64,000 nucleotides of DNA from Paraniabella ginsengisoli (GTDB lineage Bacteria; Bacteroidota; Bacteroidia; Chitinophagales; Chitinophagaceae). Under the pieces are notes generated by a model. The model saw only the letters and a list, made by a program, of their open reading frames with translations. It had not been told where the DNA came from and searched no databases. The stretch spans positions 248,001-312,000 of the forward strand of contig NZ_JAKWBL010000002.1 of NCBI RefSeq assembly GCF_022513635.1, read 5' to 3'. Position 1 is the stretch's first letter. Every line of letters starts with the position of its first letter. Shown here in pieces: positions 29,659 through 41,140 of this stretch. Made by a program: the position numbers and the translations under genes.

Positions 29659-31400
29659 CTATAAATTTTGTTTTTTCATTTCATCAATAATATATTCGCT
29701 GGCTCTCATGCTCAGCGCCAAGATGGTCCAGGTAATATTTTTATCTGCCTGAGAAGTAAACTGGCTGCCGTCTACACAAAACAGATTGTTGCAATCGTGC
29801 GCCTGGCTCCACTTGTTCAGGGCTGATGTTTTAGCATTGTCGCCCATACGCGCTGTACCTGCTTCGTGAATGATGTATCCCGGTTTGTCAAGGCCATATT
29901 TATTTTCCGGAGTGCCATCGTCTCCCCAGGTAATTACAGCACCCATATTGTGCATCATTTCTCTGAATGTTTCTTTCATGTGTTTGGCCTGCTTAATCTC
30001 GTGATCACTTTGGGTTACATCAAAGCGCAACACGGGAATACCATATTTATCAACCGTATTAGGGTCTATTTCACATTTGTTATGTTCAAAAGCTACTGCC
30101 TCTCCGCGCCCTGCCATACCCACATTTGCACCATAGAAATAACGCTGATCTTCTTTTAAAGATGCCCCGTAACCACCCGCTTCTTTTTTCTTTCCGTTTA
30201 CAGCATATTTGCCATTTATACCTTGCATGCCCATTCCAAAGCCATAAGCAGGTTGTCCAAAGCCGCCCCAATATTCAATATGGTAGCCACGCGGAAAATC
30301 AAGTTTTTTATTATCCAGCCACCACGGTGTGTAAACGTGCATACCACCCACCCCGTCTTCATTATATCTTTTCCGGCCAAATAATTCAGGAAGATAGCCA
30401 CCCATTGCGGTACCATTACTATCCTGTAAATATTTGCCCACTACATTGCTGCTATTGGCTAAACCATTTGGATGGCGCTGTGACTTGGAGTTTAATAAAA
30501 GTCTCGCTGTTTCGCAGGCGCTGGCTGCAAGTATTACAACTCTGCCGTCAACTTGGTATTCGAGCATATCTTCTTTACTTACATAAGATACGCCAGTTGC
30601 CTTGCCATTATCATCAGTAATTACTTCCCTTGCCATCGCATCAGCAATCACTTCTAATTTACCTGTTTTTAAAGCTGGATAAATTAATACGTTTGGAGAT
30701 GAAAAGTCGGCCTTAGCCATACTACAGTTTCTGCCACACTGCGCACAGAAAAAGCATGCTCCTCGCTCTTTATTTATTGTTTTAGTAAGAATAGACAACC
30801 TTGAAGGAATGACAGGGACATTCGACTTCGCAGCTCCCTTTTTTATAAAAAGCTCGTGTAATCTGGCCTTGGGTGGGGAAGAAATATGCCATCTGGCTCA
30901 TTCGGAAGATTTTCAACACTTCCAAATATCCCGATCAGTTTATCTACTTTATCGTAATAAGGTTTGATATCATCGTAAGTAATAGGCCAGTCTGCACCCA
31001 CACCGTCATTACTGTAACCTTTAAAATCTTTGGGGCCAAATCGGAGAGAAATGCGCCCCCAGTGGTTTGTTCGGCCACCAAGCATTCGTGCTCTAAACCA
31101 TTCCCATTCCGTTCCGGAAGCACGCGTGTAGGGCTCACCTTCGATTTCCCATCCACCATAGCAGGCATCAAAATCTCCGAATGGCCTGTATTTAGTGGCG
31201 CGTCCGCGACGGGGCGAATCCCATGGATTTTTTAACTGGAAAATTTCTTTTTGAGGATCGTACATGGGACCAGCTTCCAACATACATACACTCAATCCTG
31301 CATTAGCAAGTACGTAAGCAGCCATTCCGCCTCCAGCTCCAGATCCTACTATCACTACGTCGTACTTTTTTGGTTGCTTTTTAATTTGTAAATCGGCCAT
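29659..31400 (-). CDS. GMC-family FAD-dependent sugar dehydrogenase (one frame break)
   Basis: About 580 residues. The FAD-binding VIVGSGAGGGMAAYVLA starts near residue 16; the C-terminal half has HEAGTARMG and NITWTILALSMRASEY. A Cys-rich segment, CFFCAQCGRNCSM, resembles the one in gluconate- and glucoside-3-dehydrogenases. It likely oxidises C3 of sugars or glycosides in the periplasm with electrons passed to the respiratory chain. The frame breaks near 30857 at a CC pair; repair gives HPRPRLHELFIKKG. Upstream of its small subunit and DUF1080. Confidence 0.9.
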
Positions 31401-31531
31401 TTAGCAAAGTTATTTTTTCGAGAATTAAAGATACAATGATACAACGATGAAATAAAATGTGCAAAATCTATTTTGCAAAATTTTGGCAAAATGATCATAA
31501 TCATTAAACTTTGGGGAACAATCAGGAGTTA

Positions 31532-32164
31532 ATGCGCAACAGGTCTTCGTTATTTTTTGTGTTCTTATTGATTATTATCATTGCTTTGCTTGCTTATTTT
31601 CTTGGAAAGAAGAGTGCCTCGAAAACAGTCGACAATGTAGTAATGAACGATGTTTTGATCAAGCAGATCGCTGAACTTTCGGCTTTGGAAGTTCAGGGTA
31701 ATGCGAGTATTAAAAGCAGTAATATAAAAGACGATGGTAGTGTCTCTGACAATTTTAAGAAATTGTTTATGGAAAGAACCTTTAATATTTCAGTACCTTA
31801 CGTTGCAAAATATGGTATCAATCTGAATAATCAGAAAATAAATATTGAAGAAAAGAATAAGCAAGTATATATCGTTTTACCCAACCCTAAGCTGCTTAGC
31901 TATGAACTTCTTTTGAATAGATCAAGTGCCGCATCCCGCAAAGGTTTTTTTGAAACAAGCGACGAGGAAGCTTACAATAAACTGATGCAGAAGCTGTATA
32001 CGCAATCTAAAGCTCAACTTGAAGCCAACACGGGTTATCAACAACAATCGAAAGAGAAAATAAGAAAAATAATACAGGATTATTACGCTCCTCTAAATTT
32101 TAATGTGGAAGTTACATTTGTAAGTGACCTTAAAAGCAGGGTAGTGGATGAACAACGACAATAA
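31532..32164 (+). CDS. DUF4230 membrane-anchored protein
   Basis: Uninterrupted, about 210 residues. The ATG at 31532 is preceded by CAGGAG and is preferred over the TTG at 31511. One N-terminal membrane segment (SLFFVFLLIIIIALLAYFL) followed by an extracytoplasmic domain that matches DUF4230, including ELSALEVQGNASIK, IVLPNPKLLSYEL and the charged C-terminus. Function is not known. Divergent from the GMC gene. Confidence 0.8.
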   Translation: MRNRSSLFFVFLLIIIIALLAYFLGKKSASKTVDNVVMNDVLIKQIAELSALEVQGNASIKSSNIKDDGSVSDNFKKLFMERTFNISVPYVAKYGINLNNQKINIEEKNKQVYIVLPNPKLLSYELLLNRSSAASRKGFFETSDEEAYNKLMQKLYTQSKAQLEANTGYQQQSKEKIRKIIQDYYAPLNFNVEVTFVSDLKSRVVDEQRQ

Positions 32165-32223
32165 CAACTAATAGTGGTATTTTTAAAATCGAATTTTATT
32201 TATTTATCAACTTTACACGCAGT

Positions 32224-33662
32224 ATGAAAAAAATCTTTTCAATTCTCGTAGAAATTTTATCAGGAATGCAGCCGTAGTTGGAGCCGGTGTAACCATTGTG
32301 CCAAGAAGTGTGCTTGGGCGTGGCTTTGTGGCACCCAGCGATAAATTGAACATAGCCGGTATTGGCGCAGGCGGCAAAGGGGAAAGCGATATAGCCGAAA
32401 TGGCAAAAAGCCCCCATGTAAATATTGTAGCCTTGTGTGATGTAGACGACAGGCAGGCTGTTAATTCTCGTAAGAAGTTTCCCAAAGCAAATTATTACAA
32501 GGACTTCAGAGAAATGCTACAAAAAGAAAAAAACAATATTGATGCATGTACCATTAGTACGCCTGATCATACTCATGCTGTAGCCACTTTAGCTGCCATG
32601 CAATTAGGGAAACATGTGTACACGCAAAAACCTTTAACGCATGATATTTATGAGGCGCGTATTTTGGCACAAGCTGCTAAAAAATATAAAGTAGTTACTC
32701 AAATGGGTAACCAGGGCGCTTCTGGAGATGGAGTTAGACAATCAAAAGAAATTTGCGAAGCAGGTATAATTGGAGATGTTTATGAAGTGCACGCCTGGAC
32801 TAATCGCCCGATATGGCCACAGGGTGTTCCAAAGCCTACAGGCAACCATCCTATACCGAAAGAACTTGACTGGAATCTTTGGCAAGGCACTGCGAAAGCC
32901 GATGATTACAACCCGGCTTATGTACCCTTTAACTGGCGCGGTTTCTGGGCTTATGGAACAGGTGCATTAGGCGATATGGCTTGTCATATTATGGATCCGA
33001 TATATCGTATTCTACCGATTTTATATCCCGAATCTGCAGAGTGTAGTATCGCCAATCAGTGGACAGGTATGAACCAACCTGCCAATAATAATTTTAGTTG
33101 TCCAACTTCTTCTATCATTCACCTGGTATATCCAAGATTAGATAAAAAAGGAAAAATAAACGTATCCTGGTATGATGGAGGTTTATTGCCTCAAAGGCCA
33201 GAAGAGTTATTAGCAGACGAAGAACTGGGCAACTGGGATGGCGGTTGCTTATTTGTTGGAACAAAAGGCAAATTGTTGATGGATTGTTATGGTGCTAAGC
33301 CACGGTTGTTACCAACAAAGGTGATGAAGGAAACAACAATGCCTAAGGCAACTTTAAAGCGCGTACCCGAAGGGCATTATTTGCAGTGGGTAAACGCCTG
33401 TATAGCTGGTTATGGAAAAGGTGAAACCAGCTCTCCGTTTGAATATGCGGGTCCGTTCACAGAAAGCCTTTTAATGGGTAATCTGGCCATTAGAAGTGCG
33501 ATGTATATGGATCCAACTGTTTCCGGATGGGGTAAAGATCCATTTACTGGTCGTAAAAAATTACTGTGGGATGCCGAGAATATGAAGGTTACCAACTTTG
33601 ATGTTGCCAACCAATTTGTGAAGAGAGAATACAGGGATGGTTGGGGCACTTTAACGTTGTAA
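32224..33662 (+). CDS. Tat-exported Gfo/Idh/MocA oxidoreductase (one frame break)
   Basis: NAD(P)-dependent sugar oxidoreductase of about 479 residues. Adding one A in the A7 run after the ATG at 32224 gives MKKNLFNSRRNFIRNAAVVG, a clear twin-arginine signal; otherwise translation would have to start at an internal codon. The Rossmann core has IAGIGAGGKGESD and YTQKPLTHDIYEAR (the EKP-type motif with Gln). Typical of Bacteroidota secreted Gfo/Idh proteins with a tightly bound cofactor. Location near the GMC/DUF1080 set suggests work on the same keto-sugars. Confidence 0.88.
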
Positions 33663-33688
33663 TCTATCGTTTTTATAAATACTTATTT

Positions 33689-33719
33689 AATCTCCCGTTG
33701 CAAAGCGGGAGATTTTTTT
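33689..33719 (+). terminator. Intrinsic terminator of the Gfo/Idh gene
   Basis: Nine-base stem AATCTCCCG / CGGGAGATT with an eight-base loop, followed by a run of T at 33713-33719. Confidence 0.88.
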
Positions 33720-33730
33720 ACTGCTAAAAA

Positions 33731-33759
33731 TAAAGGCTGTCCATAATTGACAGCCTTTA
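33731..33759 (-). terminator. Intrinsic terminator of the pyrophosphatase gene
   Basis: Eleven-base stem (33731-33741 with 33749-33759) and seven-base loop; on the minus strand it is followed by a T-rich stretch. Together with the plus-strand terminator it insulates the convergent genes. Confidence 0.85.
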
Positions 33760-33784
33760 ACAATATTATGATTACCTGAAATAG

Positions 33785-36015
33785 TTACTGTTTTAAATAA
33801 TAAGCTTTTTGATCATCACCAGTAGTTTGTACCACGTTTTTAACAACAGGTTTTGGGCCTACAGTTACTTCGGATGCTTCTGGAGCGGCTAATTGAGCTA
33901 AAGTAGGCGCGATAACTAAAGAAACGATCGACATTAGTTTGATCAGGATATTCATCGACGGGCCTGATGTATCTTTTAATGGATCACCAACTGTGTCACC
34001 TGTAACTGATGCTTTATATGGTTCAGAGTTTTTGTAATACATGACGCCATTAATTTCGACACCTTTTTCGAAAGATTTTTTCGCATTATCCCACGCACCG
34101 CCGGCATTATTTTGAAACATTCCCAATAATACACCACTAACAGTGGCACCAGCCAGGAAGCCTCCAAGCGCTTCAGCGCCGAGGCCTGGAAGAAACCCTA
34201 TTACTAAAGGAGAAATAATAGCTATAGTTCCTGGAACGATCATCTTTTTAATAGATGCTTCGGTAGATATTTCAACACATTTATCATATTCGGGTTTTCC
34301 GGTACCTTCCATAATTCCGGGAATAGTTCGGAATTGCCGCCTCACTTCTTCCACCATCGCCATTGCGGCTTCACCTACAGCACGAATGGCCAAAGCTGAA
34401 AACAGGAACGGAATCATAGCGCCAACAAATAAGCAGGCCAGTACATTAGCTTTGTAAATATCAATTCCATCAATACCCGCAACACCAACAAAGGCAGCAA
34501 ATAAAGCAAGTGCAGTTAACGCTGCCGAAGCGATGGCGAAGCCTTTTCCTGTAGCAGCCGTAGTGTTTCCAACTGCATCCAGTACGTCTGTTTTTTCACG
34601 TACGTCTTTTGGCAGTTCGCTCATTTCTGCAATACCGCCAGCGTTATCTGCTATTGGTCCAAAAGCGTCAATCGCTAATTGCATAGCTGTTGTAGCCATC
34701 ATCGCCGCGCCGCAATGGCAACGCCATATAAACCGGCACAGGCAAACGAGCCCCAAATACCACCAGCTAAAACAAGAATGGGTAAGAAAGTTGACTCCAT
34801 ACCGAGAGCCAAACCTCCAATTACATTAGTTGCGTGGCCGGTTGAAGATTTTTTAATGATCCTGTTTACAGGGCGCTTGCCCATCGCAGTGTAGTATTCA
34901 GTGATGATGCTCATTAGCGCACCAACCAGTAAACCTACGCCAATCGCGCCTAATACACCATATTTTGTAAAGACAAAACCTCGCAGTTCCATTTGATCCG
35001 GTAATAGCCAAAGTACAAGACCCACAGATGCCAAAGCTGTAAGTATCATTGATCCCCAATTGCCCATGTTCAAAGCCTTCTGAACGGTTTGAGTTGTAAT
35101 ACTTGCAGTCTCACTGATCCTAACGAACAATGTACCAATTATAGAAAGTAATATTCCAACACCAGCAATCAGCATGGGTAATATAATAGGAGAGAACCCT
35201 TCTAAGGCATCGTTTGCGCTTAATATATTGATCTGTTGCCCTAATACAATTGTTGCGAGAACAGTAGCGACATAAGAACCGAATAAATCAGCACCCATTC
35301 ATTCCTGCTACATCTCCTACATTGTCGCCCACATTATCAGCAATAGTTGCAGGGTTGCGAGGATCATCTTCCGGTATACCGGCTTCAACTTTTCCTACCA
35401 AATCAGCGCCTACATCAGCAGCCTTGGTATAAATACCCCCACCAACACGAGCAAATAATGCAATTGATTCTGCTCCGAGAGAAAACCCAGTCAATACCTC
35501 AATGGTCTGGATCATTTCTGCAGAGTTTAAAGATGCACCCGGAGCGAAATAATGTTTGAATATGATGTACAGCCCGCCCAGGCCTAAAACTGCCATGCCC
35601 GCAACACCAACGCCCATAACAGCACCACCGCCAAATGAAACATTTAATGCTTTTTTAAGCTGCTTCGTGCTGCGTGCGCTGTACGCACATTTGCTAAGGT
35701 GGCAGAACGCATTCCTATATAACCGGCCAGTGCACTTAGAACTGCACCTATCACAAACGCTACAGAAATAAGCCAATGTGAATGTGGATTTGTTTGTGCT
35801 AATACCGCCAGCAATATACCAACTACTATTACGAAATATGCCAATATTTTCCATTCTGCTTTTAGAAAAGCCATAGCACCTACACTAATATAGTTGCTGA
35901 TCTCTTTCATTCTCGGTGTACCGGCATCTTGCTTCGAAACCCACTTAAATTTAAAATACGTGTACAGTAAGCCAATGATGGCCATCACGGGAACCAGATA
36001 AATGATGTGTTGCAT
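33785..36015 (-). CDS. hppA: K+-type membrane-bound pyrophosphatase (three frame breaks)
   Basis: Integral membrane enzyme that couples pyrophosphate hydrolysis to H+ or Na+ export. About 740 residues, some 15-16 membrane segments. [20 protein letters not shown] with [20 protein letters not shown] is the catalytic core. [13 protein letters not shown] has Ala where K+-independent enzymes have Lys, so this is the K+-requiring class. Frame breaks are at about 35657 (A run), 35299 (a tandem 4-base duplication, CATTCATT on the plus strand) and 34712 (GC-rich). The pumped ion cannot be decided by eye. Confidence 0.93.
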
Positions 36016-36049
36016 ATAATTATAAATCCTGTCTATTTTGGCAAGGTTG

Positions 36050-36057
36050 CAAATATA
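36050..36057 (-). promoter_or_regulatory. -7 promoter element of hppA
   Basis: TATATTTG on the minus strand, an exact TAnnTTTG match, about 35 bases before the hppA ATG at 36015. Confidence 0.45.
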
Positions 36058-36144
36058 AGTGAAGCAATTAAATTGTTATGGTTTATTTCGATGTAACAAA
36101 AGAAGGCTTTCGTTTAATTAATTTTAGCTTAAAACCTGGCATGT

Positions 36145-37480
36145 TTATATTTCTTCGAACTGAATTCTGTTTTCTTTTAATTTCGTTAAAACCGGGTCAT
36201 ATACCTCCTTTATTATGGGTATATGAAGGCCTGTAATGTTTATTTTGTTTTTGATTATCAATTCGGTAGCAATGGCTAATGGGAATCCTACTGTTTTGGC
36301 CATGGCTGTATTTTGATCTTCATCACCTTTCACAATCATACAGCTTTTTATTGATTTTTTTGTATTATTCAATTTATAGTCAATTTCGTGCAGCATTACG
36401 ATCATGTCTTTATCATGCTTATTCAACTTCAGCTTTGTTTCCAAAAGATGTTGAAGAATTGTTGCCGAAGACGAGGATACGGACTTGGGAATTATTATTT
36501 CATCGTCAATGCCTAAGTATGAAAACAGCTGTTTAATGAGTTCCTGGTCAGCTGGCTCAACACTTTGGGCAAGAAAACCTGAAAAACTGTTCACTTGTGC
36601 GAAACGCTTTAAAGAATAGATAAGCCAATCTACAGACCGCATATTCTCAAAATCTGGCAATATTGAAACGTCTGTCAATCCTGCTTTGGCAATATTGTAC
36701 CATCCTTTGCAAAAATCAGGATGCCTGAGTGTTGTTCTGATAAATGTATCTGCTTCTTCAAGTCCATACAATGTTGCGTAAGCAGAAGAATCACGATTGG
36801 GATAAAAGGCATATTGGCCTAAACCAGGAACCAACACTTCGTCGCAATTTTTAAATATGTCGGGGTAAACAATGTTTTTAAAATTCCCATTCTGCTTAAA
36901 AGAGGCACCTGTTTTTCCTGCATTTACAACATTGGCGGGGTTCCATGTTATTTTATAATGCCAGGGATTATCATCATTTTCAGGTGCTATTAAACCTCCG
37001 CAATGAGACTTAAAACTGGTGATCGCTCCACCTTCTGCATGAATATTATCGATCAGCAGCATGGCACTCATATGATCTATTCCCGGATCGAGCCCCATTT
37101 CGCATAAAAAAAGAAGCCCGTTTTGCTTAATATCATTATCAAGTGCTTTTACTTTTTCATCGAGGTAAGAGGCCGTCAGTAAATTTTTTCTTACAAGCCA
37201 CACAATCATACGCTACTAAATGATGCAGATTTGGTGGCAACATAGAAATTATAATGTCAGCACTTTGTATTGCTTGTTTTCTTTCCTCATTATTATTGAT
37301 ATTAAAGGAAAGAGCTCTTGCATTGGGGTGGTTTTTTATTTTTGATCGAGCTAATTGTATATCTGCATCTACTACCGTTACTAACCAATCATTTTTTGCT
37401 GATTGGGAGATAAGATGGCTTATTAAAACTGTGGCTGATCTTCCTGCACCGAAAATAAGAATATGATGTGAGTAGGTCAA
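36145..37480 (-). CDS. Saccharopine dehydrogenase family protein (one frame break)
   Basis: About 444 residues. The N-terminal Rossmann motif ILIFGAGRSATVLISHL and DIIISMLPPNLH, then CEMGLDPGIDHMSAM and the C-terminal TWNPANVVNAG are typical of the glutamate-forming saccharopine dehydrogenase (LYS9/SDH half). It would convert saccharopine to glutamate and aminoadipate semialdehyde. The frame breaks in an A run near 37192, where one base is extra; repair gives CKKNLLTASYLDEKV. The only start seen is the TTG at 37478-37480, inside a short phased repeat. The nearby ALDH7 gene uses its product. Confidence 0.85.
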
Positions 37481-37603
37481 TAGTCAATGGTTAATGGTGA
37501 ATTGTATTTTTCATGATTTAGCGGCGACTATTTTGTTGATGTATAATCGGGACGATAAACCGAGCGTGGCAACGAAGCTGATAGTAGCACCGTAGCTGGT
37601 CCA

Positions 37604-37631
37604 CAAAAAAAGCTACCATTAAGGTAGCTTT
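37604..37631 (-). terminator. Intrinsic terminator of the subtilase gene
   Basis: Nine-base stem AAAGCTACC / GGTAGCTTT with a five-base loop; on the minus strand eight T follow. It lies about 20 bases after the repaired stop at 37654, which supports that stop. Confidence 0.85.
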
Positions 37632-37653
37632 AATTATTTGAAAAGCAAGTATG

Positions 37654-39308
37654 CTACTTCTTTTTTTGGATTTCGATTTCGATTTTTTTGCAGGAGCCGA
37701 TTTGCTTTTTTCATCAGCTAATTGAACGGCTTTGTAAGCATTCACAATACCTCCATACACTGATATGTCCGACATCATGGCCTCACTGTCTTCACCAGGA
37801 ACAGCAACTTTTGCGGTTGGCTTGCTTACACTATTTTCGATAATTTCTTTAACCTGTACTGCAGTGAGGTCAGGATAATAGCTCATTATAAGCGCTGCCA
37901 GGCCAGAAACCACGGGGGCTGCCATACTTGTGCCCTGAAGGTTAGCATAGGAGTTGCCACCAGGTGTTGTAGAATAAATTTTTACACCAGGAGAAAATAC
38001 ATCAACTTCTTTTTTACCATAGTTGGAAAAGCTTGCTGTTAATCCGCCTGCTTTTTTGTCGCCGCTGGCACCAATAGTTATCCAGTTGCTTGGTCTTTGT
38101 CCGTCTACGAACGTAGCGGACGGAAAATTGAATGCAGTGTCAATGTTAGCCGCATCGTTACCAGCTGCATGTACCATTAAAACATTTTTGCTTGCGGCAT
38201 ATTTTACTGCTTCATCTACCCATTTTTTTCAGGAGAATAGCCTTTACCAAAACTCATATTAATAACTCTTGCACCATTGTCAACTGCATAGCGTATAGCT
38301 AATGCAATATCTTTATCATGCTCATCACCGTCTGGCACAGCTCTTATGCTCATTAGTTTTACATTATCGGCAACACCATCCATGCCAAAACCATTGTTGC
38401 GTGCTGCACCGATAATGCCGGCTACGTGTGTTCCATGAAGCGCAGATTCATTATCTACCAGCACGTTTCCATTTCCATAGTATTTATCATTAAAGTCGTT
38501 GTAATTATCTCCCACAACATCACTTCTATAGTTTTTCGGTGCTTGCTCTGCGATAGTTGCTTTGTCAAGATCTTTTTGGATCTCTTCCATCAGCATTTTA
38601 CTACTGATATCGTCGTTGTCGTTGCCTTTGCAAGCGCTCATTAATATTTGCTTAACCTTTGTTGCCGAAGCTGCTAACGGTGTATAAGCTGCTAAATCTT
38701 TACATGTGTAAACTTCTTTTTCAAGTCAGCCCTTATTACAGAATCTCCTTCTCTGAACACTTCAGACATTAGTTTTAAGAATTCGGTTTCCTGAGTGTTG
38801 GAATTAGTTTTTTCGATTCCTTCTTTTGCCCTCAGCCACATCTTATAATCATATTTATCACTAGCGGAAATTTCACTTTCAGATTTTCCTTCAAATTTTG
38901 ATTTGAATTTCCAGTAAACTCTTGCTTCTTCAAAGGAGTCTTTGGTTACATTCTGTTTACCGTCTTTACTTCCCAAAAAGTTCCATCCATGTATATATCA
39001 TCTATATAACCATTTTTATCATCATCGATACCATTTCCCGGAATTTCTTTTTCGTTAACCCAAAGCACTGGTTTTAAATCTTCATGTGTTGTATCAATAC
39101 CAGAATCCACGATACCAACAATAACTGTTGAACTTTTAAGGCCTTTTGATTTTAGAAAATCATAAGCCTGGTCAACGCTAATTCCATAAAGGCTGTCCTT
39201 TTGAAGATCTTTTAAATGCCACCCTTTGGGAACTGACTCCTGAGCTGATGCTAAAGAGAAGGTGCCTGTGGCTAAAACAATACCTAATACACTAAGTAAT
39301 CTATTCAT
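37654..39308 (-). CDS. Exported subtilisin-like (S8) serine protease (four frame breaks)
   Basis: About 552 residues. ATG at 39308 gives a signal peptide ending in SLASAQ. The catalytic triad is in VGIVDSGID (Asp), LHGTHVAGI (His) and GTSMAAPVVSG (Ser), with the oxyanion Asn in HAAGNDA. A long insert of ~170 residues lies between the Asp and His motifs (DDDKNGYIDDIYGWNF and after), as in some Bacteroidota subtilases. Breaks near 38962, 38705, 38228 and 37664 are all repaired by one base; the last gives a Lys-rich C-terminus KKSKSKSKKKK and an immediate TAG. Substrate unknown. Confidence 0.9.
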
Positions 39309-39337
39309 GCAAAACAATTATTTAAATAAACAAACTA

Positions 39338-39345
39338 CAAAAATA
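39338..39345 (-). promoter_or_regulatory. -7 promoter element of the subtilase gene
   Basis: TATTTTTG on the minus strand, exact TAnnTTTG match, about 30 bases before the ATG at 39308. Confidence 0.45.
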
Positions 39346-39400
39346 TAGCTAACATCTTAAAAATTATCATAAAATGATAAACGGCGGAGTTTGGGTATCA

Positions 39401-39480
39401 GTGGTTACAGGTCGCTGGTTGCTGGTTTCAAGATAACAACCTTCAACCTAACTTGTAACCAGAAACCTGTAACCAGCAAC
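39401..39480. repeat. Inverted CTGGTTACAGG-type repeat
   Basis: GGTTACAGGTCGCTGGTTGC (39403 onward) and GTAACCAGAAACCTGTAACC (39455 onward) are imperfect inverted copies of a short CTGGTTACAGGT unit, placed between the subtilase promoter and the end of the ALDH gene. A hairpin terminator role for the ALDH gene is possible. Confidence 0.45.
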
Positions 39481-39487
39481 TAATTCA

Positions 39488-40990
39488 TCATCCAATATCA
39501 AACTTAATCCCTTGCGCTAAAGGCAGCTGATCACTATAATTAATAGTATTGGTTTGCCTGCGCATATAATTCTTCCAGGCATCGCTGCCGCTTTCACGGC
39601 CTCCGCCTGTTTCTTTCTCACCGCCAAAGGCGCCCCCAATTTCGGCGCCTGATGTGCCAATGTTTATATTTGCGATGCCGCAATCGCTACCGGAGGGAGA
39701 AAGGAAATGTTCAGCTTCGCGAAGATTATTGGTCATTATGGAAGAAGAAAGTCCCTGCGGGACAGCGTTCTGGATTTGAATGGCTTCTTCAAGTGTTTTG
39801 TATTTCATAAGGTAAAGGATCGGAGCAAAGGTCTCAGCGTGTACAATTGGTAAATGATGCTCTACCTCTGCAATGCAGGGCTTAACATAGCAACCACTTT
39901 GGTATTCGCCTCCTTCCAATACGCCACCTCCGATAATAAAATTACCGCCTTGTTTTTTGCATTCATCAATAGCATTAAGGTATGCATTAATTGCATCTTT
40001 ATCTATGAGCGGGCCAACGTGATTTTCCGTATTAAGAGGATCTCCAATCCTTAGTTGTCCATAAGCCTTTACCAGTTTTTCTTTGAAGTTTTCGTATATA
40101 TCTTCGTGGATGATCAGTCTTCTGGTGCTGGTGCATCGTTGTCCTGCTGTACCAACCGCACCGAAAAGCGCAGCGGGAATCGCGATGTTCAAGTCTGCGT
40201 CTTTCGATATAATGATTGCGTTATTGCCACCAAGTTCAAGTAACGAACGACCCAATCTTTGCGCCACATTTGCTGCCACAGCCTTACCCATTCGGGTTGA
40301 GCCTGTCGCAGAAATTAAAGGTATTCTTTCATCTTTTGAAAGCCATTCGCCTGCTTCTTTAGTTCCTATTATTATACTGCTGACACCTTCCGGAACGTTA
40401 TTCTCAGCGAAGACTTTTGAAATTATATTCTGACAAGCAATAGCGCATAAAGGTGTTTTTTCAGATGGTTTCCAAATGCATGTATCGCCGCAAACCCATG
40501 CCAGCATAGCATTCCAGCTCCATACAGCAACAGGAAAGTTAAATGCGGATATAATTCCTACAACACCAAGCGGATGATATTGCTCATACATTCTATGTGC
40601 AGGCCTTTCACTGTGCATTGTTAAGCCATGCAATTGCCTGCTAAGGCCTACTGCAAAATCGCAGATATCGATCATTTCCTGAACTTCGCCTAACCCTTCC
40701 TGCAAACTTTTGCCCATTTCATAAGAAACCAATTTTCCAAGAGGCTCTTTATATTGCCTTAACGCTTCGCCAATTTGCCTTACCACTTCTCCGCGTTTTG
40801 GGGCAGGCCAAAGCCGCCATTGTAAAAATGCATCACTTGCCTGCTGTACTATTTCATCATAATCAACAGGTGTCGTAATTTTTACAGATGCAATTCGTTC
40901 TCCATCGACAGGAGAGAAGGAGTGTATTGTTTCGCCGGATGCGGAATCATTATTGATTTTTTGAATGCCAAGCGTGTTAAGGAAATTCAT
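39488..40990 (-). CDS. ALDH7-type aldehyde dehydrogenase (aminoadipate semialdehyde dehydrogenase)
   Basis: Uninterrupted, 500 residues. Oxidises an aldehyde with NAD(P)+. The catalytic Cys is in GTAGQRCTSTRR, the general-base Glu in LLELGGNNAI, and the cofactor loop in ATGSTRMGKAVA. GIANINIGTSGAEIGGAFGGEKETGGGRESGSDAWK is the antiquitin (ALDH7) signature in which the semialdehyde substrate is bound. In the same region as a saccharopine dehydrogenase, which makes that semialdehyde, so lysine catabolism is the most likely role. Confidence 0.92.
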   Translation of the reverse strand: MNFLNTLGIQKINNDSASGETIHSFSPVDGERIASVKITTPVDYDEIVQQASDAFLQWRLWPAPKRGEVVRQIGEALRQYKEPLGKLVSYEMGKSLQEGLGEVQEMIDICDFAVGLSRQLHGLTMHSERPAHRMYEQYHPLGVVGIISAFNFPVAVWSWNAMLAWVCGDTCIWKPSEKTPLCAIACQNIISKVFAENNVPEGVSSIIIGTKEAGEWLSKDERIPLISATGSTRMGKAVAANVAQRLGRSLLELGGNNAIIISKDADLNIAIPAALFGAVGTAGQRCTSTRRLIIHEDIYENFKEKLVKAYGQLRIGDPLNTENHVGPLIDKDAINAYLNAIDECKKQGGNFIIGGGVLEGGEYQSGCYVKPCIAEVEHHLPIVHAETFAPILYLMKYKTLEEAIQIQNAVPQGLSSSIMTNNLREAEHFLSPSGSDCGIANINIGTSGAEIGGAFGGEKETGGGRESGSDAWKNYMRRQTNTINYSDQLPLAQGIKFDIG

Positions 40991-41140
40991 AGATATATTT
41001 TTGCTTCTCTATAAAGTTATGATGTTTATCAATAGTTTTATTATGATCTGGCGGATTTGCAGGTATCTAAAGTTTGTACTACTATTTAAAACTTACTTTT
41101 AAGTAACTTACCGCTATTATTATTCTCGAATTTAAAAAGA

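Noticed and set aside
36145..37480. Saccharopine dehydrogenase as a bifunctional LKR/SDH
   Set aside because: Only the dehydrogenase half is present; length and motifs match the stand-alone enzyme.
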